Below are positions 28,535 to 38,484 of a DNA stretch of 64,000 nt, piece by piece (positions within the stretch are counted from its first letter, which is position 1; each line of letters opens with the position of its first letter). The DNA is from Ricordea florida (lineage: Eukaryota; Cnidaria; Anthozoa; Corallimorpharia; Ricordeidae): positions 3,811,201 to 3,875,200 of the forward strand of contig OX453276.1 in NCBI GenBank assembly GCA_949710005.1, given 5' to 3'. The notes below the pieces were generated by a model, which was given only the letters and a program-made list of their open reading frames with translations, made no database searches and was not told the DNA's origin. The translations under genes were made by a program, and so were the position numbers.

Positions 28535-31282
28535 CTAATACAAAGGCCGTGTGTGAATTCCGTCGTCTGCCACAATACGTTTATCGTAGTAGGCGTTCAA
28601 TCCTAATTTATTTTGAATGTATGTTACAATTTGATTATTGTTAACTCTAAAGCCGGTATTTTTTACTTTATCTATCGCCCCTTTCAAAGCTTCGAAGTAT
28701 CGATCCCATGTCATATTATTTTGCTTTCTGGTGGTTCCTTTACAACTAAACTTTGTTTTTCCATTCTCGTCTTCAGCGTAATACCATTTTGGTGTAAGAG
28801 CAATCATTCGAGTTCCTTCAAACTCCAGCTTGAACAGACCGGGTGTCTTGTCGTGGTATTTTGAGGTTGATAGGAATTTTTCTTTTCCTCCACTAAAGTA
28901 TTCTTTTTGTAGTTCAGGTTTTATAATCTTATCAAAATTTTTATCCGAAAGACCTATGTAAAAACTATCAGTGTCCATCTGAATAAGTTCGAAATCCCTT
29001 CTATCGAGATATTTATCAAGAAAATCGTAGTAAAATTCCAACATGCGAAGTTTAGCTAATTGATATACCGCGATGCCACATTGATAAGGTCGATTTATGT
29101 TTACCTGACGTTTTCGTTCTTTTATTTCATATGTTTCATTGATGACATCTAAATCTTCAAAGAAAGGACTTCTAAAAGCCTTATCAACCTCCTTCTCGTC
29201 TTTAGTATATCTTGTTTTTGTATGTCTTTCGAGATCTTCGATCATTTTTCCATAGAATGAATTTCCTTTTAGTTTGTAAGTATCGCCCAGTTCTTTGCAA
29301 CCTTCATACTTGGAATTCAGTTTTTCAATCAACACTTGAATGTCTTTGTTCTCTTCAATCAATGGGATTACATCAGGGAATTGCTTCAATTCATTAATAA
29401 TGGTGTTGACATCATCTCTCTTGTTTTCATTAACAGCTTTACGTAAATTTGTGGTCATAACCTCAATATCACCATCTCTTCTAGCGCTACTAACTTCATC
29501 TGGGAACCATTTAAAAGGTCTTCCTGCTTCATATTTTAAAATCTTGTGTATAGCTGTTACCTCTAAGCCATGATTAAGATACCATTTCAGTAGGGGTGTA
29601 TATATCAGGATCTTCTTTGCCTTAGTCACCCCAAGCAATTTTTTAGTACCTTTTAGAGTTTTTCTGCCCGTAGCTTTTTGGTATTCTTTCATATGTTCAG
29701 GGACTAGCTCTTCTGGAACACTGCCTACAACAAACAACGGTGAAAACTCTTCAAATTTTTCTTTGAGATTTTCAGGGACATGGATATCCACTTGACAAAA
29801 ACCAAACACCTTGTCGGTAAGAATATCGTTACACATCTTCTTGATGTATTCGGGATCCGTTGGATTTTCAGCCTCAATGTATTCCTCTTTACCACATGGC
29901 ATTTCTTGACCAGAGCAGTATAGATATAAACCGTTTGCATCATAACCAACTATATACCAACAAGTTTTTGGGTCTTTATATTTATGGGGTCGAATCTTTG
30001 TCTTACCTATATCTGCATAGCGAATAAACACAATACTAGGCCCTCCAACCATACCTGTTTTCAAGAGTTCATAAACCTTGTTTTTTGCGCATTTGGTACA
30101 TTCTTTCCTTATCTTGGAGCACTCTTTACAACCCTTTTTTCTACAATTCTTAGCACATTTATGAAAGCATGGTTTACCAGGAGCATATAAGGCAGGCTCG
30201 TCTCTCTTCTTCATTTTTATGGCTTTATTAAGCACATACATCATTGAGATACCTGGGATAGATACAGCATCTTTTAATATATCAATTTGATCTGGGTAAT
30301 ATTGCTCCCGTGTCTTTTCCAGAGCTTCTACGAAAGGTACAACGTCAGCTAGGTTATACTCCCTCAACCAATCCATCATGGTAACACAACCCCGCTTTTG
30401 GAATTCAATCTTAAATTGTTCATATTCTTCAGGAGACACTGTGATTTTCTGATGTAGGCTTGAGTAAAAGTCTTCAATTTTCACAGGGCCTATGTGAGAA
30501 AGCTTCTCATAACTATCCAACCATTCGTAAGGAAAGACAAGTTTTTGTGCTGCACAATTATTTGCTTTACACCACTTATCAAAAGAGAGCCCGGGGGCTA
30601 AGTAGGACATTGCATCTAAAAATTTAAAATGGTCAGTTGTCAGGAACATATACCTATTCTCTTTCTTTGCCACAAAAATCTGTCCAGCTTGCTCGGCCAT
30701 GGGTTTTATAAAATGTTTTTTAATCATATTGATATCATACTTACCACTATTGAACCCTAAAACAGGAACTTGATTACACCACTTTCTATACTGATCTAGC
30801 ACGTTATTAGGGATAGAATCTTCATCGGGAAGACAGTATTCTTTTACAACTTTTTCTACAATGGATTTCCGACGCTGTTCTAAATCTGTAATAAAGTCTT
30901 TGATAAGCTCTTCAGGGTTTGAATTTACAAGAAAGTTGGGTTCGTTTGTAAAATTATCGTTGATAGTAACACTAACTGGAATATGTTTGTTACTGAAAGT
31001 TAGGTCAGCAGTCATCTGTTGAGAAAGTTTGTATAGCAACGCTTCAAAATCGAAAACAATAAAATATGGGTATGGGGTAAATTTCTTTTCAAGTCTCATA
31101 TCACTTAATTTAGGTTTTTCATGCTCCCAAACCGATACAACATTATAACCCAAGTCTTTGATCGTCTTTTCCATTCCAGGTTTCATTGTATCTCTTTTCA
31201 TTGTAACTTGAACAGGGGCAGCCGTGCCATTTACACCCATAGAATTGAAAAACGGTCTTAGTCTCCGGCTCGTATCCATCAA
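28535..31282 (-). pseudogene. PolB: Polinton DNA polymerase B, C-terminal part (after frameshift)
   Basis: Family B DNA polymerase of the protein-primed type, used to replicate the linear element. Exonuclease motifs: Exo I FDFE (residue ~78), Exo II FNSGKYDIN (~177), Exo III YNLADVVPF (~310). Polymerase motifs: A YDANGLYLY (~445), B KLKGNSFYG (~673), C MDTDSFYIG (~769). A Cys-rich insert (CAKNCRKKGCKECSK, ~380-400) may bind zinc. The catalytic residues seem intact, but the N-terminal third is in a different frame (31143-32993). The first ~35 residues of this open frame are out-of-frame sequence, and its ATG is not the natural start. Confidence 0.9.
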
Positions 31283-32993
31283 CCAAAATCTCCTTTTTAC
31301 CGCTCTTCACACACCGCTCACCCCCATGCCCACAGAGAGCGTGATGAATATGTTTACCTATATGTCTAGACTGTTCTTCAATCCATCGACACCCCATGTA
31401 ACTAAATTGGGTATTACCTCCATAAAACACCTTTTCAGAGCTGGTCATGATGTGTTTGAACTTTTCCCCTTTACATATCAATTGTGTCTTTCCTCCTGAA
31501 CATCTTTTTTCTGTAACGTGTCTATTGTAATTATCATGTCTGTTAAATCTTTGCTGGCATACAGAACATTCCCAGAGTTCAGTTAACAGCTCTATATTCT
31601 TGATGTAAAAACAATGACCTTTATAAAGTCCTATATCTACACATGGTAATTTCGTTTTGAACTGGTCTTTTCCAAAAACTAGTTTCCAAACATTTTGATC
31701 TTTTGGTTCGTAAAGACGGATGTTAACAGAAAACCTCTTGGCAATACCCTCAAAATCAACAAGTTTAGTTGCCCTAACGTCTGAAGGTTTCAATTCTTGG
31801 TTATCATAAAAATCTCGGGCTAGTTTTAGCGCCTTTCTGGTAGTGTCCTCGGCAGGTCTAGATTTCTTATCGCGATACCCCATGTAAATTGCGAGACACC
31901 TCCAGACACATAGATTGTCTTTCTTATCATCTACGGCGTGAATACATTTCTTGTTACGTAACCAATCTGGTAAAGGCCCACACCCCATTAAAGGCTCATT
32001 GCTGTGAATAACTTTTACCTGTATCTCAGTAAACTCAACTCTGCCTTGATATACACCGGGGGTTTCAACTACCTCTGTTGCTGGTAGGTACGCTGTGCTC
32101 CACGCTTCAACATCCTCCAAATCTAACCTTTTGGTCTCACACCTTTCGATATAACCCTCTATTTCAGATAAACTTGTAAAAGTTCCCTCCCCACGAAGTG
32201 TTTTTGGTGGGTAATCAGATATTTCTCCACTCCCACGATGAATTCTAGCCTTAAAACTGTAAACAATCCTTGAACGCATTTCTATGTACGGTTTTAGTTT
32301 GTTAAAAATCATGTTTGATAAGTCATTATTTAGATCAGCATTAACCACGTGGGTATTTGGTTTTGGTGGGATTTGTGCCTCCCTTCCATTCAATTCAGCT
32401 CTCACACTCTCAGATATACTTACCTGTCTTCTAGGTTGGGGTGGCCTGTTATTAGTAAGTTCGGAGATATTTTTATTTATGAGATCCGTAAGTGCTTCAT
32501 CAACAGACTTAACTCGGTCCACCACTTTCAATGTCTGATTCTTTATCCAATTAAACTTGTTGTTCGTTGTTTTGGGGATGGCGTTCGCTAACCGCTTGCC
32601 ACTATCCCAAAAACTAGATACAATATTTTTTCTAGGGGCTGGGATAGGTCTTTGCGGGTGGTTGGGGATATTTTTTCTAGTGGCTGGGATAGGTCTTTGC
32701 GGTTGGTTGGGGATATTTTTTCTAGGAATAGTAACTGGCGGTTTTAGCGGTCTGACTATAAGGGTTGTCGGTGGTCTGCGTTTGGTTGGTGGTGTTGGAA
32801 TCGAATCATCATAGAATATCAGCCTGGGTTCTTGTGCCTGGTTGGGAATCTCTTCAGGTAAGGTGTTTGGTGGTGTGGTGATGCCTATTTCACGCAACGC
32901 TTCTCTGAGTTCTGCTTTACGCATTTTAGATCTTCCTTTAATATTATGCTCTCGAGCAATAGCTTGCAATTCTACAAATTTTAGATTTTCCAT
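31143..32993 (-). pseudogene. PolB: Polinton DNA polymerase B, N-terminal part (before frameshift)
   Basis: Starts at the ATG 24 nt inside the right TIR. Residues 1-37 form a SAP-like domain (FVELQAIAREHNIKGRSKMR). A Pro/Arg-rich linker with near-repeats (RKNIPNQPQRPIPA-type, about 85-130) follows. Further on are an OTU/viral-protease-like or primase-like block (DNLCVWRCLAIYMGYRD), a C2H2 finger (CSVCQQRFNRHDNYNRHV) and an endonuclease-like YGCKWHGCPC motif. The frame is lost near 31167-31170, in a run of four A residues (minus strand), and stops at 31143 after ~8 out-of-frame residues. The downstream polymerase continues in the other frame with no sequence missing, so one-base slippage, an assembly error or programmed frameshifting are all possible. 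Confidence 0.85.
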
Positions 32994-33016
32994 AATTCAA
33001 TTATTAGTACATATTT

Positions 33017-33030
33017 TATATTTCTTTAAA
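33017..33030 (-). promoter_or_regulatory. TTTAAAGA motif upstream of PolB (within right TIR)
   Basis: TTTAAAGAAATATA on the minus strand, ending 23 nt before the PolB ATG at 32993. It mirrors the motif in the left TIR. Confidence 0.5.
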
Positions 33031-33217
33031 CCAATATTCAAATTCATTTTTTTTTTCTAAAATCTCTGATAAAATCTCTGATAAAATTTCTGATAAATCT
33101 CTGATAAAATAATGATGAAAAATCTAAAATACATGATAAATTCCTTGATAAATTTTCTGATAATTTTCTGAAAAAAAGAAAAAAAGAAAATCCGGGTATT
33201 TTTTCCTCCATCATACT
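33017..33217 (-). repeat. Polinton right terminal inverted repeat (201 bp)
   Basis: Inverted copy of 12246-12446. Three further bases (ACT, 33218-33220) duplicate the terminal AGT unit before the satellite begins. Confidence 0.9.
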
Positions 33218-33221
33218 ACTT

Positions 33222-33850
33222 GGTAGGCCACTGAACAGCACTGTACTGTGGTATTGTTCGTTTTACTATACAGTGTGGTTCTAACCGGTTTTCATCCGTG
33301 GATCAAACCATGCAGTGCGACCATTCTTTGGAAAGCTAGTGAACAGTACTGTACTGTGGTACTGTTTGTTTTACTATACAGTGTGGTTCTAACTTTTTCA
33401 TTTGTGGATCAACCCATGTAGTGTGACCATTCTTTGTAAAGCTACTGAACAGTACTGTGCTGTGGTACTGTTTGTTTTACTATACAGTGTGGTTCTAACC
33501 GGTTTTCATCCGTGGATCAAACCATGCAGTGCGACCATTCTTTGGAAAGCTAGTGAACAGTACTGCACTGTAGTACTGTTTGTTTTACTATACAGTGTGG
33601 TTCTAACTTTTTCATCTTTGGATCAAACCATGCAGTGTGACCATTCTTTGTAAAGCTACTGAACAGTACTGTACTGTGGTACTGTTTGTTTTACTATAGA
33701 GTGTGGTTCTAACTTTTTCATCTGTAGATCAAACCATGCAGTGTGACCATTCTTTGGAAAGCTAGTGAACAGTACTGTACTGTGGTACTGTTTGTTTTAC
33801 TATACAACTTGCGGTTCTAACTTTTTCATCTGTGGATCAAGCCACGCAGT
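33222..33850 (-). repeat. Satellite, six monomers of 106 bp (inverted relative to main array)
   Basis: Six units of the same 106-bp monomer found at 38485-50733 but in the opposite orientation. The first is joined directly to the Polinton right end. The array lies in intron 2 of the methyltransferase gene, ~90 bp before exon 3. The monomers are more diverged (for example CCGGTTTTCATCCG variants) than those in the main array. Confidence 0.9.
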
Positions 33851-33942
33851 CTAATCATATTCCTAAGGAGGTTTATGACTGATTTTGTAGAGCTCGTGCG
33901 GAGAATGTAGTTATAACAACAGTTTTTACTCTGTTTTTGTAG

Positions 33943-34160
33943 GTGGCGGACTGTTGATTTGCGAGCTTCTTCTCGACGATGACAGAACTGGTCCGTTAAA
34001 CGCGCTGCTAATGTCCCTCACTATGCTGGTGCTAACAGAAGGAAGGGAGAGGACGGCGGCCGAGTACAAAACACTCCTGGAGAAACATGGATTCGGGGAG
34101 ATCGAGGCGAAACGAGTTAACAGTGTATCCTGCGACGCCGTATTTTGTAGAAAGCCGTGA
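33943..34160 (+). CDS. ASMT-like O-methyltransferase, exon 3 (last)
   Basis: Acceptor CTGTTTTTGTAG at 33931-33942. The one base left by exon 2 completes a Gly codon, and the frame continues GGLLICELLLDDDRTGP (equivalent to the GG.L.I.E.LLDE block of this family). It then runs to LEKHGFGEIEAKR and the stop at 34158-34160. The exon is intact, so the gene could still be expressed if the 22.9-kb intron is spliced. Confidence 0.9.
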
Positions 34161-34544
34161 CAGAGGTATAAAATGTTGAACCCAAACTTGAAACCACAGA
34201 GTGTGGTGTTTAAAATTCTGGACTACGATGCTACTTACTGCCTATATATCACAATCTCTTTGATTTAACAGTTCTTACTTAAGCACTATTAACCCTCGAA
34301 GTCCCTGTAGCGGATGACACGCCTCATCCTGAACATTGTTTTTAAGACTTATTTTGATTCGTCTATGTTAGCCGCAAATATGAAGTTACAATAGGTTATT
34401 GATCTTGCCATTAGCAATCATGTAGTCCCGTTGAACCGCATTTTTAGTTAGTTGGTTTTCGGTTAGGCAAGTGACAAGTCAAGTGTTAGTAGTATAACTT
34501 GCCTCTACCTTTGGAGTCGTCTTTGGTCAAGTACTGACAAGCGG
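34161..34544 (+). other. 3' flank of the methyltransferase gene
   Basis: No second gene is seen. No clear AATAAA signal was identified in the first 380 bp. Confidence 0.4.
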
Positions 34545-35540
34545 GACTGTTATGTAAGTTGTTAACTTTCTTCTTTAAACGTTTAGATCTATCTCGTCAG
34601 TTTCTCTAGTTTTTGCGAAGAAAATGATTTTGTATGTCGCCCTTTGTTTGTAAGCTCGCCATGTGACTCAAGTTATTGTTTCGCCTTTGTCTACCGTAGT
34701 TCTTAGAAGTATTTTCGTTATATCGTTTTGGAGCTTAGCGTGCTTTAGTCTTAATTGGCTCTTCTAGGTTTAGAATCAGGGACGGCGGAGCGAATTTTGA
34801 AGTGGGGGGGGGGGGGGGGGGGCTGAAAAGTAGCGCCGTAGGCGAGAGTTGGTAGGGGGGTCTCGGAAAAAGAGAGTCTCGGAAATCGTATTTACGACAT
34901 TCTCCGCGACATACTTCTTGAAATAATTAGCCTGGATATAGCGTAAAATGAAAGGTACTTTTAATGCTTACAGCAATATTTTGGAGGTTATTTCTCAGCC
35001 TTCAGGTCTCCAACGCTAACCTGCGGTTTTTGGACACAAGCTTCCCGTCTGTGGAAGGAAGCACACGCTGAGAAAATGTTAAAAATACGTAAACGCGAAA
35101 CGTTTCCGACGAGGCTTGTATAACGTTGTAGCTTAAACAAAATAAAATGTCATCCTCCTCAAAAGTGGGGGGGCTAAAGCCCCCCCGGCTCCGCCGTCCC
35201 TGAGAATATTGTCCTTTTGTGTGATTTACGCTAGTTAGGCCCTATCAAGCTTTGGGACAGTATATTGAATTGTCTTGTCTTGTCCAAATTACAAGCTTTG
35301 TGATTCGCGTTAGATTTCCCTTTCATTATTGTATTAGTTTAGAGTGGGAGCTTTGTTTTGCTTCATTTTGTTTGATTTAGTTCTGTACAAATTTAGAACC
35401 TTATTGTAGTGGAATGATTGGAATGTAACATATTACCATTGTATACGTGAAATTAGCTTAGTTTTTCTTCGCTTGTATTTGTTTCAGTTTACGATATGAC
35501 CTTGAATCTTTGGTCGAATAAATTGATGTGATTCGAGTGT
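34545..35540 (+). repeat. Dispersed repeat related to 5815-6075, split by a MITE
   Basis: Starts with AAGCGGGACTGTTATGTAAG and ends near TTTCAGTTTACGATATGACC and AATAAA, in the same order as the shorter copy at 5815-6075. The middle is interrupted by the element at 34779-35204. A solo LTR is possible but unproven. Confidence 0.5.
34779..35204. mobile_element. Fold-back MITE with CAGGGACGGCGGAGC ends
   Basis: The left end CAGGGACGGCGGAGCGAATT with a poly-G tract is mirrored by CCCCCCCGGCTCCGCCGTCCCTG at the right. It is nested in the dispersed repeat. Confidence 0.8.
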
Positions 35541-35612
35541 TCTTTCCGTAAAATATACCCTCTCTTGGTGTCGTATCCTCAGCAAGTTAGTCGTCGTAAA
35601 GCTTTGGGTCCG

Positions 35613-36085
35613 ATCGCTACAGTCCAGTAGTGACCAGTATTCAATTTCCAAGAGAAAATGAGAAGAACGTATCTTCCATACTGGGTTCTCTTACCATGAT
35701 AAGGGACAGAATCTATTTTTAGATCCGGAAACTATTTTAACTGACCAATGGCTGATGTCCTTCTCATCACGTGGTTGTAATCATGTTCAATGCGCCATGT
35801 GAAAACCGCGCAGCCATTGAACGAGATATAAATTGATTCCGCGCTAAAAATGGATTCTGTCCCCTTATCATATCAGACGTGGTTTTGTTCTCTTTCCTCA
35901 TTTTCTCTTGCAATTTCTCATTACAATATTCACTGTTCATCAACCATTCATATTATGAGAAAAACGAAAATGATCACCAAAAGAGTTGTATTGATATTAA
36001 AACAAATTCTGTAGCACCATAACAAATATGTGACAACATTTAGGAGAAAATGAAGATTGATATTGCGGCTTAAAGGGTAAACGGC
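35613..36085. repeat. MITE related to 57523-57705, with a nested fold-back
   Basis: The outer parts (AGTAGTGACCAG, ATTTCTCATTACAATA, GAGTTGTATTGATATT) match the element at 57523-57705. A second fold-back (GATAAGGGACAGAATC mirrored as GATTCTGTCCCCTTATC, about 35696-35872) interrupts it. Confidence 0.65.
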
Positions 36086-36727
36086 CACGTTTCTGCAACT
36101 CACCAACAAAACCGAACAGGAACTTGAAGAGGAGGAAAAGAAAAAAAAAATCAAAACAAAACGGTGCAGACTCGGCTAAAGAAAGCTAACAGGCTGTCTT
36201 TATTGAGCGTTAAGTATTTAGCATCCCGTTAGAAATAAACAAATTAAACAGCAAATTTAGGATACAACCTGTGATTTACATTTTAAAATAATAACTATAA
36301 GCATTTCAACTGGCAAATCTACATCAATAGCCTAAGTAGTCTATACAAACGAGCGTACGATGATGACTACTACAGCAGTTTATGTTTCATTAGAGTGTCA
36401 CTGATTCGCGACAACCAAACAGCACAGTACAGTACTGTTTAGTAGCTTCAGTTTGTGCTTATTAGAAATGTTATTAAGAGTGGTATTTTTTCCATTAATT
36501 GTGTGCAGTACCACTCCTATTATCGTTTCTGGCGTTTGCGACTTCCCGCTTCTCCTAAACTTAATACTACAAACTTTACTGAAAATTTCCAAGAGCAAAA
36601 TGAAAAGAAATCAAACTTTACGAGCAAATACAGCAAAAACACAGTTCTGAAAACAATACTGATCAATAGCCCCTCGAATAAAAAGTATCACAGAGAAACA
36701 AGCTGCAGCCACACAGGCTAAAGAAAC
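36086..36727. other. No gene recognised; isolated satellite fragment
   Basis: A ~23-bp piece of the satellite monomer (ACAGTACAGTACTGTTTAGT) lies at about 36424-36446, 2 kb left of the main array. Nothing else is recognised. Confidence 0.45.
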
Positions 36728-37103
36728 AGGGCTCGAAATTGTAACTCACTGGTCGCCAATGCGACCAAAAATTACGCGTTGGCGACTAGATTTTTAGAGC
36801 TAGCCGCCAGTGGGCGGCTTACCTTTACCTTTTTTTCTTCAACCTTTTAATCTCAAAGATAAATTAATAAAATTAAAATGCACGATTTATGCGAACAGAT
36901 ACAACAAAACAAACCCACGACTCTTTGACCGCCATGTTTCAAAATCGAGTGCCATGTTGATTCAGCAGCTTCTTTAATAAAAGTAGCGCGAGCGCACTAA
37001 CAAAACAATGAAAAATTGCGACTAAAAGTTAAGATCTGGCGAGCAAAATTTTTGGATTAGTCACCAGCTGGCGCCTGACTAAAAAAGTTAATTCCGAGCC
37101 CTG
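36728..37103 (+). mobile_element. MITE with CAGGGCTCGAAATT ends (partner at 62965-63298)
   Basis: Inverted ends CAGGGCTCGAAATT / AATTCCGAGCCCTG. Inner blocks (AATGCACGATTTATGCGAAC, CCACGACTCTTTGA, GCCATGTTTCA) recur in inverted orientation at 62965-63298. Confidence 0.8.
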
Positions 37104-37370
37104 AGAAACGCTTGAATCGTGCAGGAAAGGGTAATTTGATGCATACAACGCAAGCGCGGTTTAACTAGTATTCGAAGCGGCGAAGAACGATCAATGAAAG
37201 CTAATTTCGGCTTGAGGTACAAAAAAAAAAGAAGAAAAAAAAGAAGAAACAAAAGAAAAACAGCAAATAAAAAAGCAAACAGCGTGGTAATGCGTTGTCC
37301 CAGAATTCCCATTTATAAGTGATTCCTTTGTTTAAGCATTCCGATTTTCCCGCTTCAACCATTTCACTAC

Positions 37371-37763
37371 AAGAAGTTACAGAGATTCCAACCCTCCCGG
37401 CTTGATGTGTTGCCTCCCGCTCCCCCGATTATCATCAGATTCTCCCGATTTATCAAAAACGTCTAAAACCTAAGGGAAAAATTGCTAATCTTTAGTATTT
37501 TCGCGATCTGAGTGTAAAACATTTCCTCCCGTATAATGTATCAACGGCCCAGTCTCTCCATTGAACGCCGGAATACCTCAGAAATTATGTCAAAATACAG
37601 GAAAAGACACTTGACAGAACCTAAATTTGCAAATTTCCTGGGGTGGGGGGAGGGGGCATGCCCCCAGCCCACTCTAAAAACTCGAGCCTTCAGCGCTCGC
37701 AAGACCGCCTCTGGCGATCAAAAACCTCCCTTTTTTCCTTCACAAGGGGTTGGAATCTCTGAA
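37371..37763. mobile_element. Fold-back MITE with AGAGATTCCAACCC ends
   Basis: CAGAGATTCCAACCC near 37380 is mirrored by GGGGTTGGAATCTCTG near 37745-37760. Interior G-rich and C-rich tracts pair. Confidence 0.65.
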
Positions 37764-38484
37764 GTTATAAAAAATAGTGTGCAATTATTCTTTACAAAAT
37801 CACCCAATGTAGAGTAAATAGCAAGAAGTCAATTAAGTCCAGAAATAAGTCCAGTACCATTAGTATTTAGAACGAAGTGTCTCACATTCCTAAGTACGGG
37901 AGGGTAAATCATCTCATTTGGAGGGGGAGGGTAAGTCATTTCATCAACAGACTGGAGGCTATAAAATAATAAATGGCGTAAAGCATTACATCTGATCGGA
38001 ATAATTCGGAAAACCTTCGTATATTTCGACGAAAAATTTGTGCCCAGAACAAATCTTCTCCCCTCTCACCCCACCCTTTTTTTCCTGGATATGAAAGAGC
38101 CCAGTACATGCAGTGGTTATGGTTGTGATTTTTTAACATACAAAACTAGAAATTGATTTCTACGTCCAGCAGTAAGCCGAATTTATTACAATCTAATTTA
38201 AGATGTTGGAAATTTGGCAATCTAAAATAATTACAGTACTTAGACAAGAGTATAATCTGAAACAATTTCTTATAAAGGAAAACTGGTTGAAAAATCTCTG
38301 TAAGGCTAACGTTTTGCGTACATTTTCCAAACGTTGGAAATTCACAAGGAGCACGACAGAAATCGATTGAGAAAATATTCCAGTTAATCTCACTCCTCTA
38401 GTTCCCTCACCTGAAATAAACACAAAGAGTTGGTGAGAAAATCAAAACAGAAAAAAGTTTGTATATGAAGGGAACACAGTACAT
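37764..38484. other. No gene recognised
   Basis: A splice-acceptor-like TTTATTTCAG (minus strand, ending 38411) could receive the FERM gene's transcript, but reading on gives a stop within two codons. No other support. Confidence 0.3.

Larger units (their letters stand above)
12246..33217. mobile_element. Polinton/Maverick element, 20,972 bp (capsid gene interrupted)
   Basis: Terminal inverted repeats of 201 bp bound a block coding for integrase, PolB, packaging ATPase and capsid protein, the defining set of Polintons. The ends begin AGTATGATGG, in line with the AGT termini common in this group. Discounting the 6.26-kb CACTA insert, the original length was about 14.7 kb. The left flank reads CGTGGTA|AGTATG. 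The right end reads CATACT, then ACT, then TGGTAGG. If the extra ACT is part of the element, a 5-bp TGGTA repeat flanks it; a clean 6-bp duplication is not seen. It sits in intron 2 of the ASMT-like gene, with its right end inside the first satellite monomer. The element is probably inactive because PolB and the capsid gene are broken. Confidence 0.95.

Noticed and set aside
12240..33226. 6-bp target duplication GTGGTA / ACTTGG for the Polinton
   Set aside because: The sequences directly outside the 201-bp TIRs do not match. Only a 5-bp TGGTA match appears if an extra ACT is assigned to the element.
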